Below, piece after piece: positions 1-10,200 of a stretch of 40,740 nt of DNA. This DNA is from Diaporthe sp. PMI_573 (lineage: Eukaryota > Ascomycota > Sordariomycetes > Diaporthales > Diaporthaceae): positions 1 through 40,740 of the forward strand of contig JAJTUP010000181.1 in the NCBI GenBank assembly GCA_021399435.1, in the 5' to 3' direction. A program made the translations under genes and the position numbers. Every line of letters starts with the position of its first letter. The stretch's first letter is position 1. The notes beneath the pieces are model-generated. The model saw nothing but the letters and a program-made list of their open reading frames with translations. It had not been told where the DNA came from and did not search any database.

Positions 1-330
1 TGACACACCCGGCACAGCAGAGACAGGCCAGCACCAGCGCCCGGGAGACCCAGACGCAGACCTTGTTACACCTTGGACATTGGAACTACTGTGCAATAAC
101 CCCGACCGTCATCGTCCATCAATCACCACCACCACCACCCTCCACCCTCCGCCGCCAACCAGCAGCCGCACCAGCAACACGGTATCATTGCCACGAGAGA
201 TGGCGCTTACATGATGACACTGTATTATTGGAAACACCTGCGGATCCGGTTCACTTGATGACAGCCAGCCGGGAATAGCCAACCCAGGCCCCCAGAACAC
301 CCGGGGCGCACAGCAGCTCCCACGACGCAC

Positions 331-415
331 AGCATCAAGCATCATCACGCATCTAGCATCGAGCACCCAGCATCCGGCATCAAGCATCAAGCACCAAGCA
401 TCAGGCATCAGGCAC
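331..415. repeat. Degenerate CATCAAG/CATCAGG short tandem repeat
   Basis: The stretch is built from imperfect 7-8 nt units of the type agcatca, gcatcaag and gcatcagg, repeated about ten times. It lies roughly 230 bp upstream of the transcription-factor start codon. No coding potential was recognised. It may be a minisatellite in the promoter or 5' UTR; function unknown. The rest of 1-646 shows no gene. Confidence 0.6.
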
Positions 416-646
416 CTCCCTTCCCACCGTGCCGCCGTGCCACCACCCGTCCCCCTGGGATATACCATGAACCCGGGTCGCAGCCCTTGACAGCATCCCA
501 GCTTCTGAACTGCCACAAACAAAAGCAAAGCCGTTCGCCAAAGCAGAACACTACATCTCAAGCGCTGTCTCATCACCGTTCCCCATCACACAACCTCCGC
601 CGCACCCCAACAAAACCCCAACTTGTGAAAAAACAACTGGTCGCTC

Positions 647-1597
647 ATGGTTTCGGAGCAGCGCACACTGACAAGCATGAGGGCTGGCCAAGCAAGCCAG
701 GGTTGCTGGACATGCAAGAGTGAGTAATCGCCCCTGTTTGCTCCCCCGAGGCTTACTGCTTTTTGTTGCGGCTGCCGGCTTTGCTGCTGCTGCTGTTCTG
801 GGATGTTGGTGTTGAGGTTGTCGTTGGTGTTTCTGCACTATCACTCCTGCCTCTTTTCTCCCACTGCCCCCCTGCTTGGCCGCACACTTGGGGTCAGATG
901 TTGGTCTGATCTAATATGTTTCTTTTTTTTGCGCCGGTGGACCCTGTCCCCTTCTCCACCCATCTTCGCTTCCGGCGATCCGTCTTCGCCTCTGGTTGGA
1001 CTTCGTCTTCGTTGGTCGCCAAATGCGGGCTCCTGCTGACACCCGACTCGTACTCTCGCGAATAGAAAGGAAAATCGGGTGTGATAAGGGCCTGCCCTCA
1101 TGCAACAACTGCGTGAGGACGGGCCGAGAATGCATGGGATATGGCCTCCGCCTTGTTTGGCCTGACATACCAGACGGCCGCAGGAAATCACCCAAGCTGT
1201 CCCTGCAGCACTCGCACGGCCAGCTGCAGGCGTCCGGTTTGTATTACGGACAGCAGTTCCTCAACATCTCATTCGACGACATCGAGCAGAACCGCCAGGA
1301 CGTCAGCACCTTAACCCTTCAGGACCACCACGCCCGCCCTCAGCAGGCCCTGAGGCTGCTCCCCGATTTGGTGGGCCACGAAGCCGATTTGCTCGCGTAT
1401 TGTGAGTTGTCGGTTTCTCCCTGCTTCTCCCTGATCAGGCCGCTGACCATGCCTCCCAGATGAACACAAGATCTCCCGCATGATCTCGACGGTGGATGCC
1501 AACAACGGCTTCCGCCACGAGCTGATACCCATAGCCATCAACGGCTCCAGTTTTGCCGCCAAGGCTCTCCGCATGGCCATCCTCGCACTGTCAGCAT
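647..1597 (+). pseudogene. Zn(II)2Cys6 transcription factor, 5' part only (truncated by hAT insertion)
   Basis: Fungal Gal4-type binuclear zinc-cluster regulator, a nuclear DNA-binding protein. Proposed exons are 647-719, 1066-1401 and 1460-1597. Introns are 720-1065 (GTGAGT...AG, 346 nt) and 1402-1459 (GTGAGT...CAG, 58 nt); both splice in frame. The joined exons give a perfect C-x2-C-x6-C-x6-C-x2-C-x6-C cluster at residues 20, 23, 30, 37, 40 and 47, split by intron 1. This supports the gene model. ATG 647 is the first in-frame ATG after a TGA at 626. Exon 3 encodes the start of the fungal-TF middle region (FRHELIPIAI, ALRMAILALSA). The reading frame then enters a hAT terminal inverted repeat at 1598 and stops at 1765-1767, so most of the regulatory domain is missing. 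The target pathway cannot be inferred. Confidence 0.85.
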
Positions 1598-4579
1598 CAG
1601 GGTTCAAATCCACGACACTCCACGACACATTTGTGAATATGGCGTGGATATGGATGCTGACTAATGACTTCGATGTGGAATGGGTGGAAATGGATCCATT
1701 ATGGAAATGGATCCATATTGTGGAATTTGTGGAATGGAAACCTACTTCGTCCAACAATGGTAATTAGTGGGTCGCATCCATGCCTTGGTCATTTTGTCAC
1801 TCGTCCATTAGAATCCTATCTAGCGACCCGATCAAACCAGCACGCAACCAACTCCGTAGTGTCTGACAAAGCCCAATTGTACTGGCATCTAGCCTATTGC
1901 GGCTCTTGGTAACCATGCGGCCAGTGGTCGAGAATAGCCTCTCACACTCGGCTGACATAAGTGGCACAGTAAGCAGATCCAAGGCCATCCTAGACAGCCG
2001 GGGGTATTTGAGCCGCCTTATGTGCCAGTATTCGTAGGGATCTGTGACAGAAGCGTCAACATCCTCGATATCGCGCTGCCACTGCTTGTATTCATCAAGA
2101 TCCAGACCGCCAACTGAGGACCTAGGGGATTGAGCTGGGGATTGAATGTGCGACTCGGTAACAGAAATCCCTCCAGCCATCAGTCCTCGCTTTTTCGTGC
2201 GCCACGCTGTGAACTTGTTTCTTGAGGTCTTCAGACGCTTATTGGCAGGCAATTCAATCTCTGGATCATCAACCTCAAGGTCCCTATACTCTCTCTCCCA
2301 AAGATCCTGGACCATCTCCTGCGCCTTGGTAATCCACAGCTGTCTTTCCTCGTCGTCTCCCCACAAATCGTCAAACAGTGCCCACCGGTAAGCAGGATGG
2401 AGAACTGCGGCGCCATAGATCAGGGGGCTATCGTTCAAATGCTCGTAGTATTCGTTCAATTTGAGCCAACCCAGGTTGATGTTGACTGCGAGGTGGTGGC
2501 CGTCTGGAAAATTGGCGACTGCTCTTTTCGCGGATTCAAGGGCTTCGAGAAGAAATTCGTACGCGTGAATAAGATCCCAGCTTGTACCTGTACAAGTCAG
2601 CTGCTAGAATAAGAATAGGGCCGCTTTTGCGAAGTCTAAGGCTTACCAGACAGTGGGGGCTCGACCTCGTTTTCCTCGACGTTTCTGCGGTGTTTTCCCT
2701 GTCCATCACCCTCAAGGCCTTTCACAACCAGCTTGAAGTCAAGCAAAATGTCGTAAAGAGTCCCGAGCACATGCCAATCATCAGTTGTCATGCGGTTCTC
2801 TTCCTTCAGGAAGAAGGGCTGCTTGGAGCCCTTTTTGATGTTGCCAGCTCTCGTCAAGTTGGCCTTCTCCCACTCGTTTGACGCTCTCTGGACAAAAGAA
2901 TTATAAAATGGCCTTAAAACCAGAGCACGCTCAATCATCGAGAATTGAGAAAGCCACCGGGTAGCATTGTCGACCACAACTCCAACTGGACGGTGTTTCT
3001 TGAGCTGAGCGTCGTCAGAGAGTTGGCTCTCGACAGCCTGTACCTTCTTGAGCATATCGGTCCACGTGTCCGATCTGCTCACCTCCTAGGACTTCGTGAG
3101 TATAACAAATAAAATCGGGGACTGAGCCACCTACAACAGCAAAGTTATGCCATTTTCCAACGGAGCCTCGCCTCCTCCAGACTTCATGCTCCTTCGCTGC
3201 CGTGTGAAGTCCTTCGAAGAGCTCTTTCTCAAAAGCATCCGGGTTCTTGCCATACAGCATCTGTTTCACTACTATGTTGACAACGTGGCCAACGCAGCGA
3301 ACCCATCGCTTTTTCCAGTCGAAGCTGAATTCTAATGCAAGCTCCTCCATCGAGGTTTTATTGTTACCGGCATTATCCAGTGTGAAATACCCGATTTTAT
3401 CGCTGATCTCGTACTCTCGAATGATCTCGATGATCTGCCCGGCGATATTCTCGCCTGTGTGCCGCTCTGTAAGTTCAGGCAGGCCGAGGACACACTTCTG
3501 TGGCCGGTCGTTGGAATCCCGAAACACACATGTGATGCCGTATAAGGCGTGTCGGTTACCAGACTTCCAGCCATCGTACTGGATATGGATCTGTCCTGGA
3601 CTCTTCCGCAAAGCATCCTTCACTCTTTCCATGTTGTTGGTAAATTCTTGTTCTGCGATGGCACGCACGGTCACGTCAGTAATGTTAGCTTTTGTGATCT
3701 CGACAGATGGATTGAGGTAGTTGAAGATGTCTCGAAGATCTTGATCGTTGACGATCGAGAAGGATTGGTTAGAATTGACAATCCAGTTGACAAGTTTCTG
3801 CTGGAATACAGTTTTGTCGAAACGTTTGATCAGCGTATTGATCAAATCTTGTTCCTTCGGCTCCGTGGGGTTCAACTGTAGGATTGTTGCAATGGACTGA
3901 TGTGCTTTCTCAGATGCCTTTGCAGGCTTTTGCCTCTTGCCCGTCGGATCCATGATGCCATTGTGGTCCGTGTACAGGTGACCCTCAGCGTTCTGCAACC
4001 CTTTGATGGCATAACTCTTTGGCCTCGGCCGCTTTTGCTTGATGCAAAGACAACACACCCATCGGCGTTCCCCCTTCTGGGCATGCTGGATATCGTAGCC
4101 GAATTGATATACCCATTGACGCACTTGGCCGTCTCTCTCCGTCAAGGTCCAGCCTTTGTAGAGCTGAAAGAGCCGTTGATTGTCTTCTTCTGTACGTTCT
4201 GGAACGGGCGTGGTTGACTTGGTAGGATGGAAGGTGGCCATTTCGATTTGAGGTAGTAAGGTCATAACAGTAAAACCTCCCAGAATAGACTTGTTTAACT
4301 TTGTGTACGGATAAAACGGGGTGGACAATCATTTTTATTTTGTTGTTGTGGGCGATCGAAGGTACTTAGGGTATGCGCTATTTCACAAGGAAATCCAGGT
4401 ATTTTCCAACCCCACCAAAAATGTCCATTCCTTTCCACAATTTCCACATATGGAACATGTGGAAGGGGCTCCGTGGCGTGGATATGGAAATGCAGAAGCC
4501 CGCGTGGAATGGAATGGAATGGATATGGATCCACATTATGGATCCATATGTGGATTTCGTGGTATGGATTTGAACCCTG
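1598..4579 (-). mobile_element. hAT DNA transposon (element hAT-1) with intact transposase
   Basis: The element is bounded by 15-bp terminal inverted repeats: CAGGGTTCAAATCCA at 1598-1612 and its reverse complement at 4565-4579. It encodes one spliced transposase on the minus strand. Subterminal regions on both sides carry repeated TGGATCCATA and GGAATGG-type motifs (about 1678-1735 and 4500-4560), as expected for hAT transposase-binding sites. The flanking octamers, gtcagcat (1590-1597) and gacgaccc (4580-4587), do not match, so the usual 8-bp target duplication is absent. Left and right flanks belong to two different host genes. Confidence 0.85.
1797..4241 (-). CDS. hAT transposase (hAT-1), three exons, apparently intact
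   Basis: Cut-and-paste transposase. Exons on the minus strand are 4241-3135, 3085-2647 and 2587-1797. Introns are 3134-3086 (49 nt) and 2646-2588 (59 nt), both GT...AG and both preserving the frame, giving about 778 aa. An in-frame ATG at 4265 is an alternative start. ATG 4241 (MATFHP) was preferred because the second hAT here begins with a comparable MATISS. Domains in order: BED-type zinc finger (WVCCLCIKQK ... LYTDHN); RNase H-like core with YDGW, the second acidic motif YFTLDNAGNN, and CVGHVVN; and the C-terminal hAT dimerisation region (ALDLLTVPLMSAECERLFS). No stop or frameshift was found. It may be functional if expressed. Confidence 0.85.
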
Positions 4580-4973
4580 GACGACCCAACAATTGCCAAC
4601 AACGAATCCCACCACACCCGACCGAGGACCCAACATTCAGAGACGTAATAATAATGCAGGCATCAAGGGCCACCATGAAAGATAGAATAGAAAGTGTTAT
4701 CATAATTAGGATCTGTTGATTACTCGGGGTCCAAGTCGCAATCTGGTGCCTCGCATGCTCACTTGGCGTGAGGAAATGGTCGTTGGAAAGACTGTTGACA
4801 AGCGAGAATCGGTGCGAATTTACTGTCGTCGGTGTATTGGGAGGAGTTGTATTCCGAAGGGCAGCGACCGGAAGGTCATGTATGGTCGGCATCCATGCAG
4901 TCACCTCGAGCCCCTCGGTTCGGAGATTCCCTGTCTTCAAAGCAATAGGTGGTGGTTGTGTTAAATAAGACAT
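4580..4973 (-). pseudogene. MFS transporter, N-terminal fragment (truncated at hAT end)
   Basis: ATG at 4973 opens a roughly 100-residue hydrophilic N-terminus. The first transmembrane segment of a major-facilitator transporter follows (ILIMITLSILSFMVALDAC, then IIITSLN). The W-T-P-S-x-Q-Q-I-L lead-in and the M-V-A-L-D-A helix end are typical of fungal drug:H+ antiporter-like MFS proteins. After TSLN (about 4635) the sequence no longer resembles an MFS. A weak GT donor (GTTGGG) there could open an intron that runs into the hAT terminal repeat at 4579. The remaining helices are missing. It would converge on the truncated zinc-cluster gene on the other side of the transposon. Substrate unknown. 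Confidence 0.7.
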
Positions 4974-5075
4974 AGCGTGCTCTTAAACGGCTGGATTGAG
5001 TAGCAGTGATCGGAAAGTGAGTATTGATAGGGAGGAATGGAGAGCTGAGATGTGACCTTTTATAAGTAAAGCCAC
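4974..5075 (-). promoter_or_regulatory. Putative core promoter of the MFS gene
   Basis: Upstream of the MFS ATG, on the minus strand, lies a TTATAAAAGG box (about 5055-5064). It is followed by a pyrimidine-rich leader (about 4995-5045) typical of fungal 5' UTRs. The box-to-ATG distance of about 85 nt is plausible. Inferred from sequence only. Confidence 0.45.
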
Positions 5076-5089
5076 TTAGGGAGGACACT

Positions 5090-5600
5090 CAGTTCTGCCT
5101 AAACAGTCTACACTAGACCAAAATGTAAGCTTCAGACTAGCCATATCGATAGCATGCCAGCTGGCCTTGAGACAGGCCACTAGATAGCCTGGCGTTTAGA
5201 GGTCAACAAATAAAACCCTCCACACTACTATCGTTGCCCCTTTGAGTGATTACTCAGAAACCTAACTAATAAATATAATAAATAACATTAATGGATGTGT
5301 AATGAGACGGTCCTGACGTCATATGGCAACAAGGGCACAAGTTGACTGTGAAAAATTATTGATTTATAGCTATGGTTGCCTAACTAAAAGAAAGGAAGGG
5401 GCAGCGAAGCTGAAAAATGGCGGTTTTGGAGGCCAGTTGGGCTGATAAGATAAGCTGTGTGCACAGACCCACTGGCTGGTGTCCTGCGTGCGTTCAGCCC
5501 ACTGGCCCTGACATGTAACTGTCAGATTATCACCCTTTTAGGTATATGGGACGTGTAATTATGGTCCAATTGATGGGGTGATCACTGTGTGTGTTGTGAT
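5090..5600. other. Intergenic, no gene recognised
   Basis: AT-rich in its middle (about 5260-5300) with no convincing ORF, splice pattern or terminal repeat. The 5' boundary of the downstream LINE must lie near the right end of this stretch or just beyond, but no target duplication could be identified to fix it. Confidence 0.5.
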
Positions 5601-5931
5601 GATGTCTTGTCTAGGTTCTCTGGTGCGACCCCGCCCGTTCAGGGGCTGGTTTTGTCGTGATGGGCATAATGATGCCTCAGGCACACATTTGTCAAATGCC
5701 CGTCACATCTGACACACCCCCTCAGACGAGAACCCCCTCAGACGGCCCTAGCACAAAGACGAAAAGTTTGGTTGCCTGAGGCATCTGCCCCCAGGCCTGA
5801 GGGACAAAACCAGCTCCAGCTCCGACGGAATCCTGCAATTGGGTTTCGGATCTCGAATCTAAATATTTTATCTTCTTTACAACCTTTGAAATACCTGGTG
5901 GCCGCTTGGCGGAGATTCTGGCCACTGGTGG

Positions 5932-7242
5932 ATGTCTGGTGTTGCGAACCCCGCATCAGACGTCATTGTCGTCATGGAAGGCGAAGAGGATGTTCCGGGC
6001 GGGGGATGTCATCGTCCCCTACGTAAAAGGACCAGAACGACGAGGGCGTTGGAATCCAAGCAGCAAAAAGGTGCTATGGAATGGCAGGAAGAGGAGAGCA
6101 GTGAGGGAACTCCGAGTCATACCCGAGCTAAGAAACGGGCCGCGCCTAAGGCAGCTGGTAGCATGAGCGAGGTTGCCCAGAGCCTAAAACGACTCCTGGA
6201 ACAAGATTTCAATAAGAGAATGGAATCGATGAAGGCGGAATTTCAGCTCGAGTTTGCTAAGCTTAGGGACCGCATGGCTGAGGAAGTTACTAGGACTACG
6301 GCCCAGATGGCACAAGAATTATCGCAAGTCCGACAGCAGCTTACCCAGGTTTGCGACAAGCTGGAGCAGACCCGACTACAGCTGGATACACTGAGTAAGG
6401 CTCAGGCACCACGATCGCCGGGCCGGACATATGCAGACGCGGCCAGAATGACACCCGTTAGTACTCCCATCCAATCTCCATCTACGGCCCGATCGGCGAC
6501 TCCAAAGCCGGTGTTCTGCACAGTGGACACATCCAGGGTGCCCGAGGATCACATTGGAGACGCTACACCGGCAATGATTCGCAAAACCGTTGAACAGGAA
6601 ATGCGAATGTCCAGCGACCAGCCGAGTTGGCGATGTGTTGCAGTCACCAAAGATGGACGGAATACCAACCGCCTGAGGGTGATTGGTAGGAACGAGGAAG
6701 AACTGAAGTGGATCAAGGCGATCATCGAGGCCAAGAAGGCTCCAGGTGCAAGAGTGCTCCGAGACCAACTGTACCCAGTCAAAGTTGACAATATCAACCG
6801 TGCTGCCGTTCTCGACCAGGAAGGCAAGGTCCTTCCTGGAGCGATGGACGCTTTGGGCCAAGAGAATGAAGTTCAAATTGCCAAGATGGCCTGGTTGAGT
6901 CGAAAGGACAACGCGAAAGCATATGGATCCATGGTGGTATACCTCACCAAGAACAGCGATGCCAGGAGACTCCTACAAGAACGCTACTTCCTTGCAGCGG
7001 GTGAATCGGCGTACACTAGCGTGTTCGAGCGGAGAGCCGGACCGATACAATGCTACAACTGCCAGGAGCTCGGCCACAAGGCTTTCTCGTGCAGCAAGAA
7101 TCGGGTATGTGCGAGGTGCGCTGCCGAAGACCACCATCATAGTGAGTGCCAGACGCAGGTACCCAAGTGCGTACCCTGTGGTGGACCGCACGAGTCGTTC
7201 AGTCGCAGCTGCCCGAAACTCTACCCTACTCGGCATGAGTAG
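5932..7242 (+). CDS. LINE ORF1 protein (gag-like, coiled coil plus CCHC knuckles)
   Basis: 436-aa nucleic-acid-binding protein that should package the LINE RNA. A predicted coiled coil of heptad-rich charged and Leu/Gln residues covers about residues 80-160. A low-complexity Ser/Thr/Pro linker follows, then a middle domain. Three cysteine motifs lie at about 374-430: CYNCQELGHKAFSC (classical CCHC), CARCAAEDHHHSEC, and CVPCGGPHESFSRSC. The first ATG of the long frame was taken as start; internal ATGs could also serve. The stop codon overlaps the ORF2 start in ATGAGTAG, which suggests translation of ORF2 by termination-reinitiation. Confidence 0.85.
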   Translation: MSGVANPASDVIVVMEGEEDVPGGGCHRPLRKRTRTTRALESKQQKGAMEWQEEESSEGTPSHTRAKKRAAPKAAGSMSEVAQSLKRLLEQDFNKRMESMKAEFQLEFAKLRDRMAEEVTRTTAQMAQELSQVRQQLTQVCDKLEQTRLQLDTLSKAQAPRSPGRTYADAARMTPVSTPIQSPSTARSATPKPVFCTVDTSRVPEDHIGDATPAMIRKTVEQEMRMSSDQPSWRCVAVTKDGRNTNRLRVIGRNEEELKWIKAIIEAKKAPGARVLRDQLYPVKVDNINRAAVLDQEGKVLPGAMDALGQENEVQIAKMAWLSRKDNAKAYGSMVVYLTKNSDARRLLQERYFLAAGESAYTSVFERRAGPIQCYNCQELGHKAFSCSKNRVCARCAAEDHHHSECQTQVPKCVPCGGPHESFSRSCPKLYPTRHE

Positions 7243-10200
7243 AATATTCCAGGTCATCCAACTGAATGTAAGAAAACAGGACACGGTACACGAGAGCCTA
7301 ATGAACGATACGCGACTCCAGGATTTTGCAGTTGTGGCAGTCCAAGAACCACAGGCATGGAAAAGTGACGGCAAACTATTAACAGTCCCTATGGGGCATC
7401 CCAGATGGATTAAAATGGTCCCTACGATTTGGAGAGATGGCAGATGGCCGATCCGGAGCATGTTGTGGGTGAATAGGGACTTGGGGGCCGACCAAGTACC
7501 AATACAGTCCTCGGACTTGACAGCAGCAGCCATACGACTTCCGGACCGAATAATGTTGGTTGTGTCAGTGTATGTGCCGGGACGCAAGCCCCAGGCTCTT
7601 CGAAATACATGCCATACCCTGCACCAGGTGATCCTCGACCTCAGGAGCAGGTCAGGGATGGCGGTGGACGTCATTCTGGCCGGAGATTTTAATCAGCACG
7701 ACCGGCTATGGGGAGGAGACGACGTGGCCTTGGCAAGGCAAGGCGAGGCCGAACCGATTATCGACGTCATGAACGAGCACGGCCTATGCAGCCTCCTCCC
7801 GAGAGGCACAAAGACATGGCAAGGCCCCGACAAGGAAAGCACAATCGACCTGATGCTGGCGACGGCAAAACTGGCAGACGAAATGGTGACGTGCTCCATA
7901 CACCCGACAGAACACGGATCGGACCACCGGGCGATCCAAACGACGTTCGATCTCGCGATGCCTGATCGGATTGTCACGGAAAGACTGTCGTTCAAGAACG
8001 CACCATGGACAACAATCAGAACCAGGGTGAAGAAAAATCTCCGAGAGCTTCCCTGGACTGTCGGTGTGCAGGAGCAGACAGACCAGTTAATGAGGGTCGT
8101 CCTCGAGGCGATCCACGATCTGACACCCCGAGCACAACCAGTACCGTACGCGAAGCGCTGGTGGACGAAGGATTTGACAGGACTTCGGCGGGTGTACACA
8201 TTCTGGCGAAATCAGGCCAGGGCACAGCGGCGAGCAGGCCAAGTGAGGCCCGACCTGGAAAGACGGGCCAAGGAAGCATCCAAGGAGTACCATGATGCCA
8301 TCCGGAAACAGAAAAAACTGCACTGGGACGACTTCCTGGCAGAAGATGTCAACATATGGAAGGCGGCCAAGTACTTAAAACCAGAAACAGGTGTTATGGA
8401 CGACAGGGTGCCCCCTCTGAAGAGGGAAGACGGTTCCACCACGGAAGATACGGTGGAGCAGGCAGAGGAGCTGCTCAGCACGTTCTTCCCCCCGTTGCCG
8501 GCTAAGATTGACGATGAAGGCGAGCGACCGCAACGGACGGAAGTGCACATGCCAGACCTCACCATGGAGGAAGTTGAAGAAAAAGTGCTGGCAGCGAAAC
8601 CTTGGAAAGCACCTGGAGAGGATGGTCTGCCAGCAATGGTGTGGAAACAGCTTTGGCCAGTGGTTAGATACCGTGTCTTGCACCTTTTCGACACTTCCCT
8701 CAGGGACGGTGTGGTACCCCACCAGTGGAGGAGTGCGAAGATCATCCCGCTAAAGAAAGCAGACAAGGGAGACTACACAGTGGCCAAGGCATGGAGACCG
8801 ATATCCCTGCTGTCAACACTGGGCAAGATACTCGAGGCAGCCGTTGCAGAGCGGGTATCCTATGTAGTGGAAAGCTATGGACTGCTGCCTGCAAACCACT
8901 TCGGGGCAAGGAAGCGAAGGTCAGCCGAACAAGCACTGATACTGCTGCAGGAGCAGATCTACAAGGCATGGAGGGCCGGCAGGGTGCTCAGTCTGATCAG
9001 TTTCGACGTCAAGGGTGCTTACAACGGAGTGTTCAAAGAACGACTACTGGAGAGGCTGAAGGCGAGAGGCATACCTGGTGGACTGGTGAGATGGATTGAC
9101 GCCTTCTGCTCTGGACGCATGGCCACCGTGGTGGTAAATGGGTACAAGTCACAGCTACGGGAGTTGCCACAGGCAGGTCTCCCGCAAGGATCACCACTGT
9201 CGCCGGTGTTGTTCCTGTTCTTCAATGCAGATTTGGTGCAGAGAAGAATCAACGCAAGAGGTGGTTCGATGGCATTCGTGGACGACTACTCAGCCTGGGT
9301 GGTGGGACCAACAGCGGAGGAGAATCGAGCCGGCATCCAATCAATTATAGACGAAGCACTGGGCTGGGAAAGACGGAGCGGTGCGACGTTCAACGGAGAC
9401 AAGACGACCATCGTGCATTTCACGCGAAACGCCGCGCGTACCAGCGACAAAGCGTTCATGATCAAAGGAAAAGTAGTCAAGCCCAAGGCGAGCGCCAAGA
9501 TCCTGGGAGTGGTCATGGACGCGAAACTGCGGTACAAGGAACACATAGCTAGAGCCGCCGCAAAGGGGCTCTCGGCTGCTATGTGTCTGAGAAGACTGAA
9601 GATGCTGTCACCGCGGACTGCGAGACAACTGTTCGTAGCAACAGTAGCTCCCACCATGGACTATGCGTCCAGCGTGTGGGCGCACTCATGTGGCGTTAGA
9701 GAAGCTGCTTGGCTGGACAAGGCACAGATGGTCGGAGCACAGGCGATCACGGGGGCTTTCCGGACCGTCGCAACGGCGGTGGCAGAGGCCGAAGCTAGCA
9801 TCCAACCGGTGCAAGAACGGCATGCGCAAGCGGCAACAAGGTTTTGGATCAACCTCCGGACCCTTCCCAGGACACACCCGTTGGCGACACTGAAAGTGAA
9901 AGTGTGTCGCCGATTCGTATCGCCGATGCAGAGGATTGCTCAAGTACAAGGGGAAACAGCCACTGAACGAATGGAGATCATTCGGGAGTACGCGTTACCG
10001 CCATGGAGGAACCGTATCCCGGTGTCGTGCGACCCTGACCGGGAGAGAGCGGTGGAAGAAGCAAAGAGGGTGAATGGCATAGTTATTGCCACCTGCTCCT
10101 CGCAGAGAAGGGGCATGGTAGGCATGGGAGGTGTCGTACGAGATACGGCGATCAACAAAGATGACGAGGTAGTGGCCAGCTACTCCATCACTCTCGGGTT

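Noticed and set aside
109..844. Overlapping ORFs of 78-155 codons on both strands upstream of the zinc-cluster gene
   Set aside because: Low-complexity, no domain, and located in the probable promoter and 5' UTR.
3985..4636. Non-ATG extension of the hAT-1 transposase and other frames near its 5' end
   Set aside because: The longest frame begins at TTG; ATG 4241 or 4265 gives a normal start, and the other frames run through the terminal repeats.
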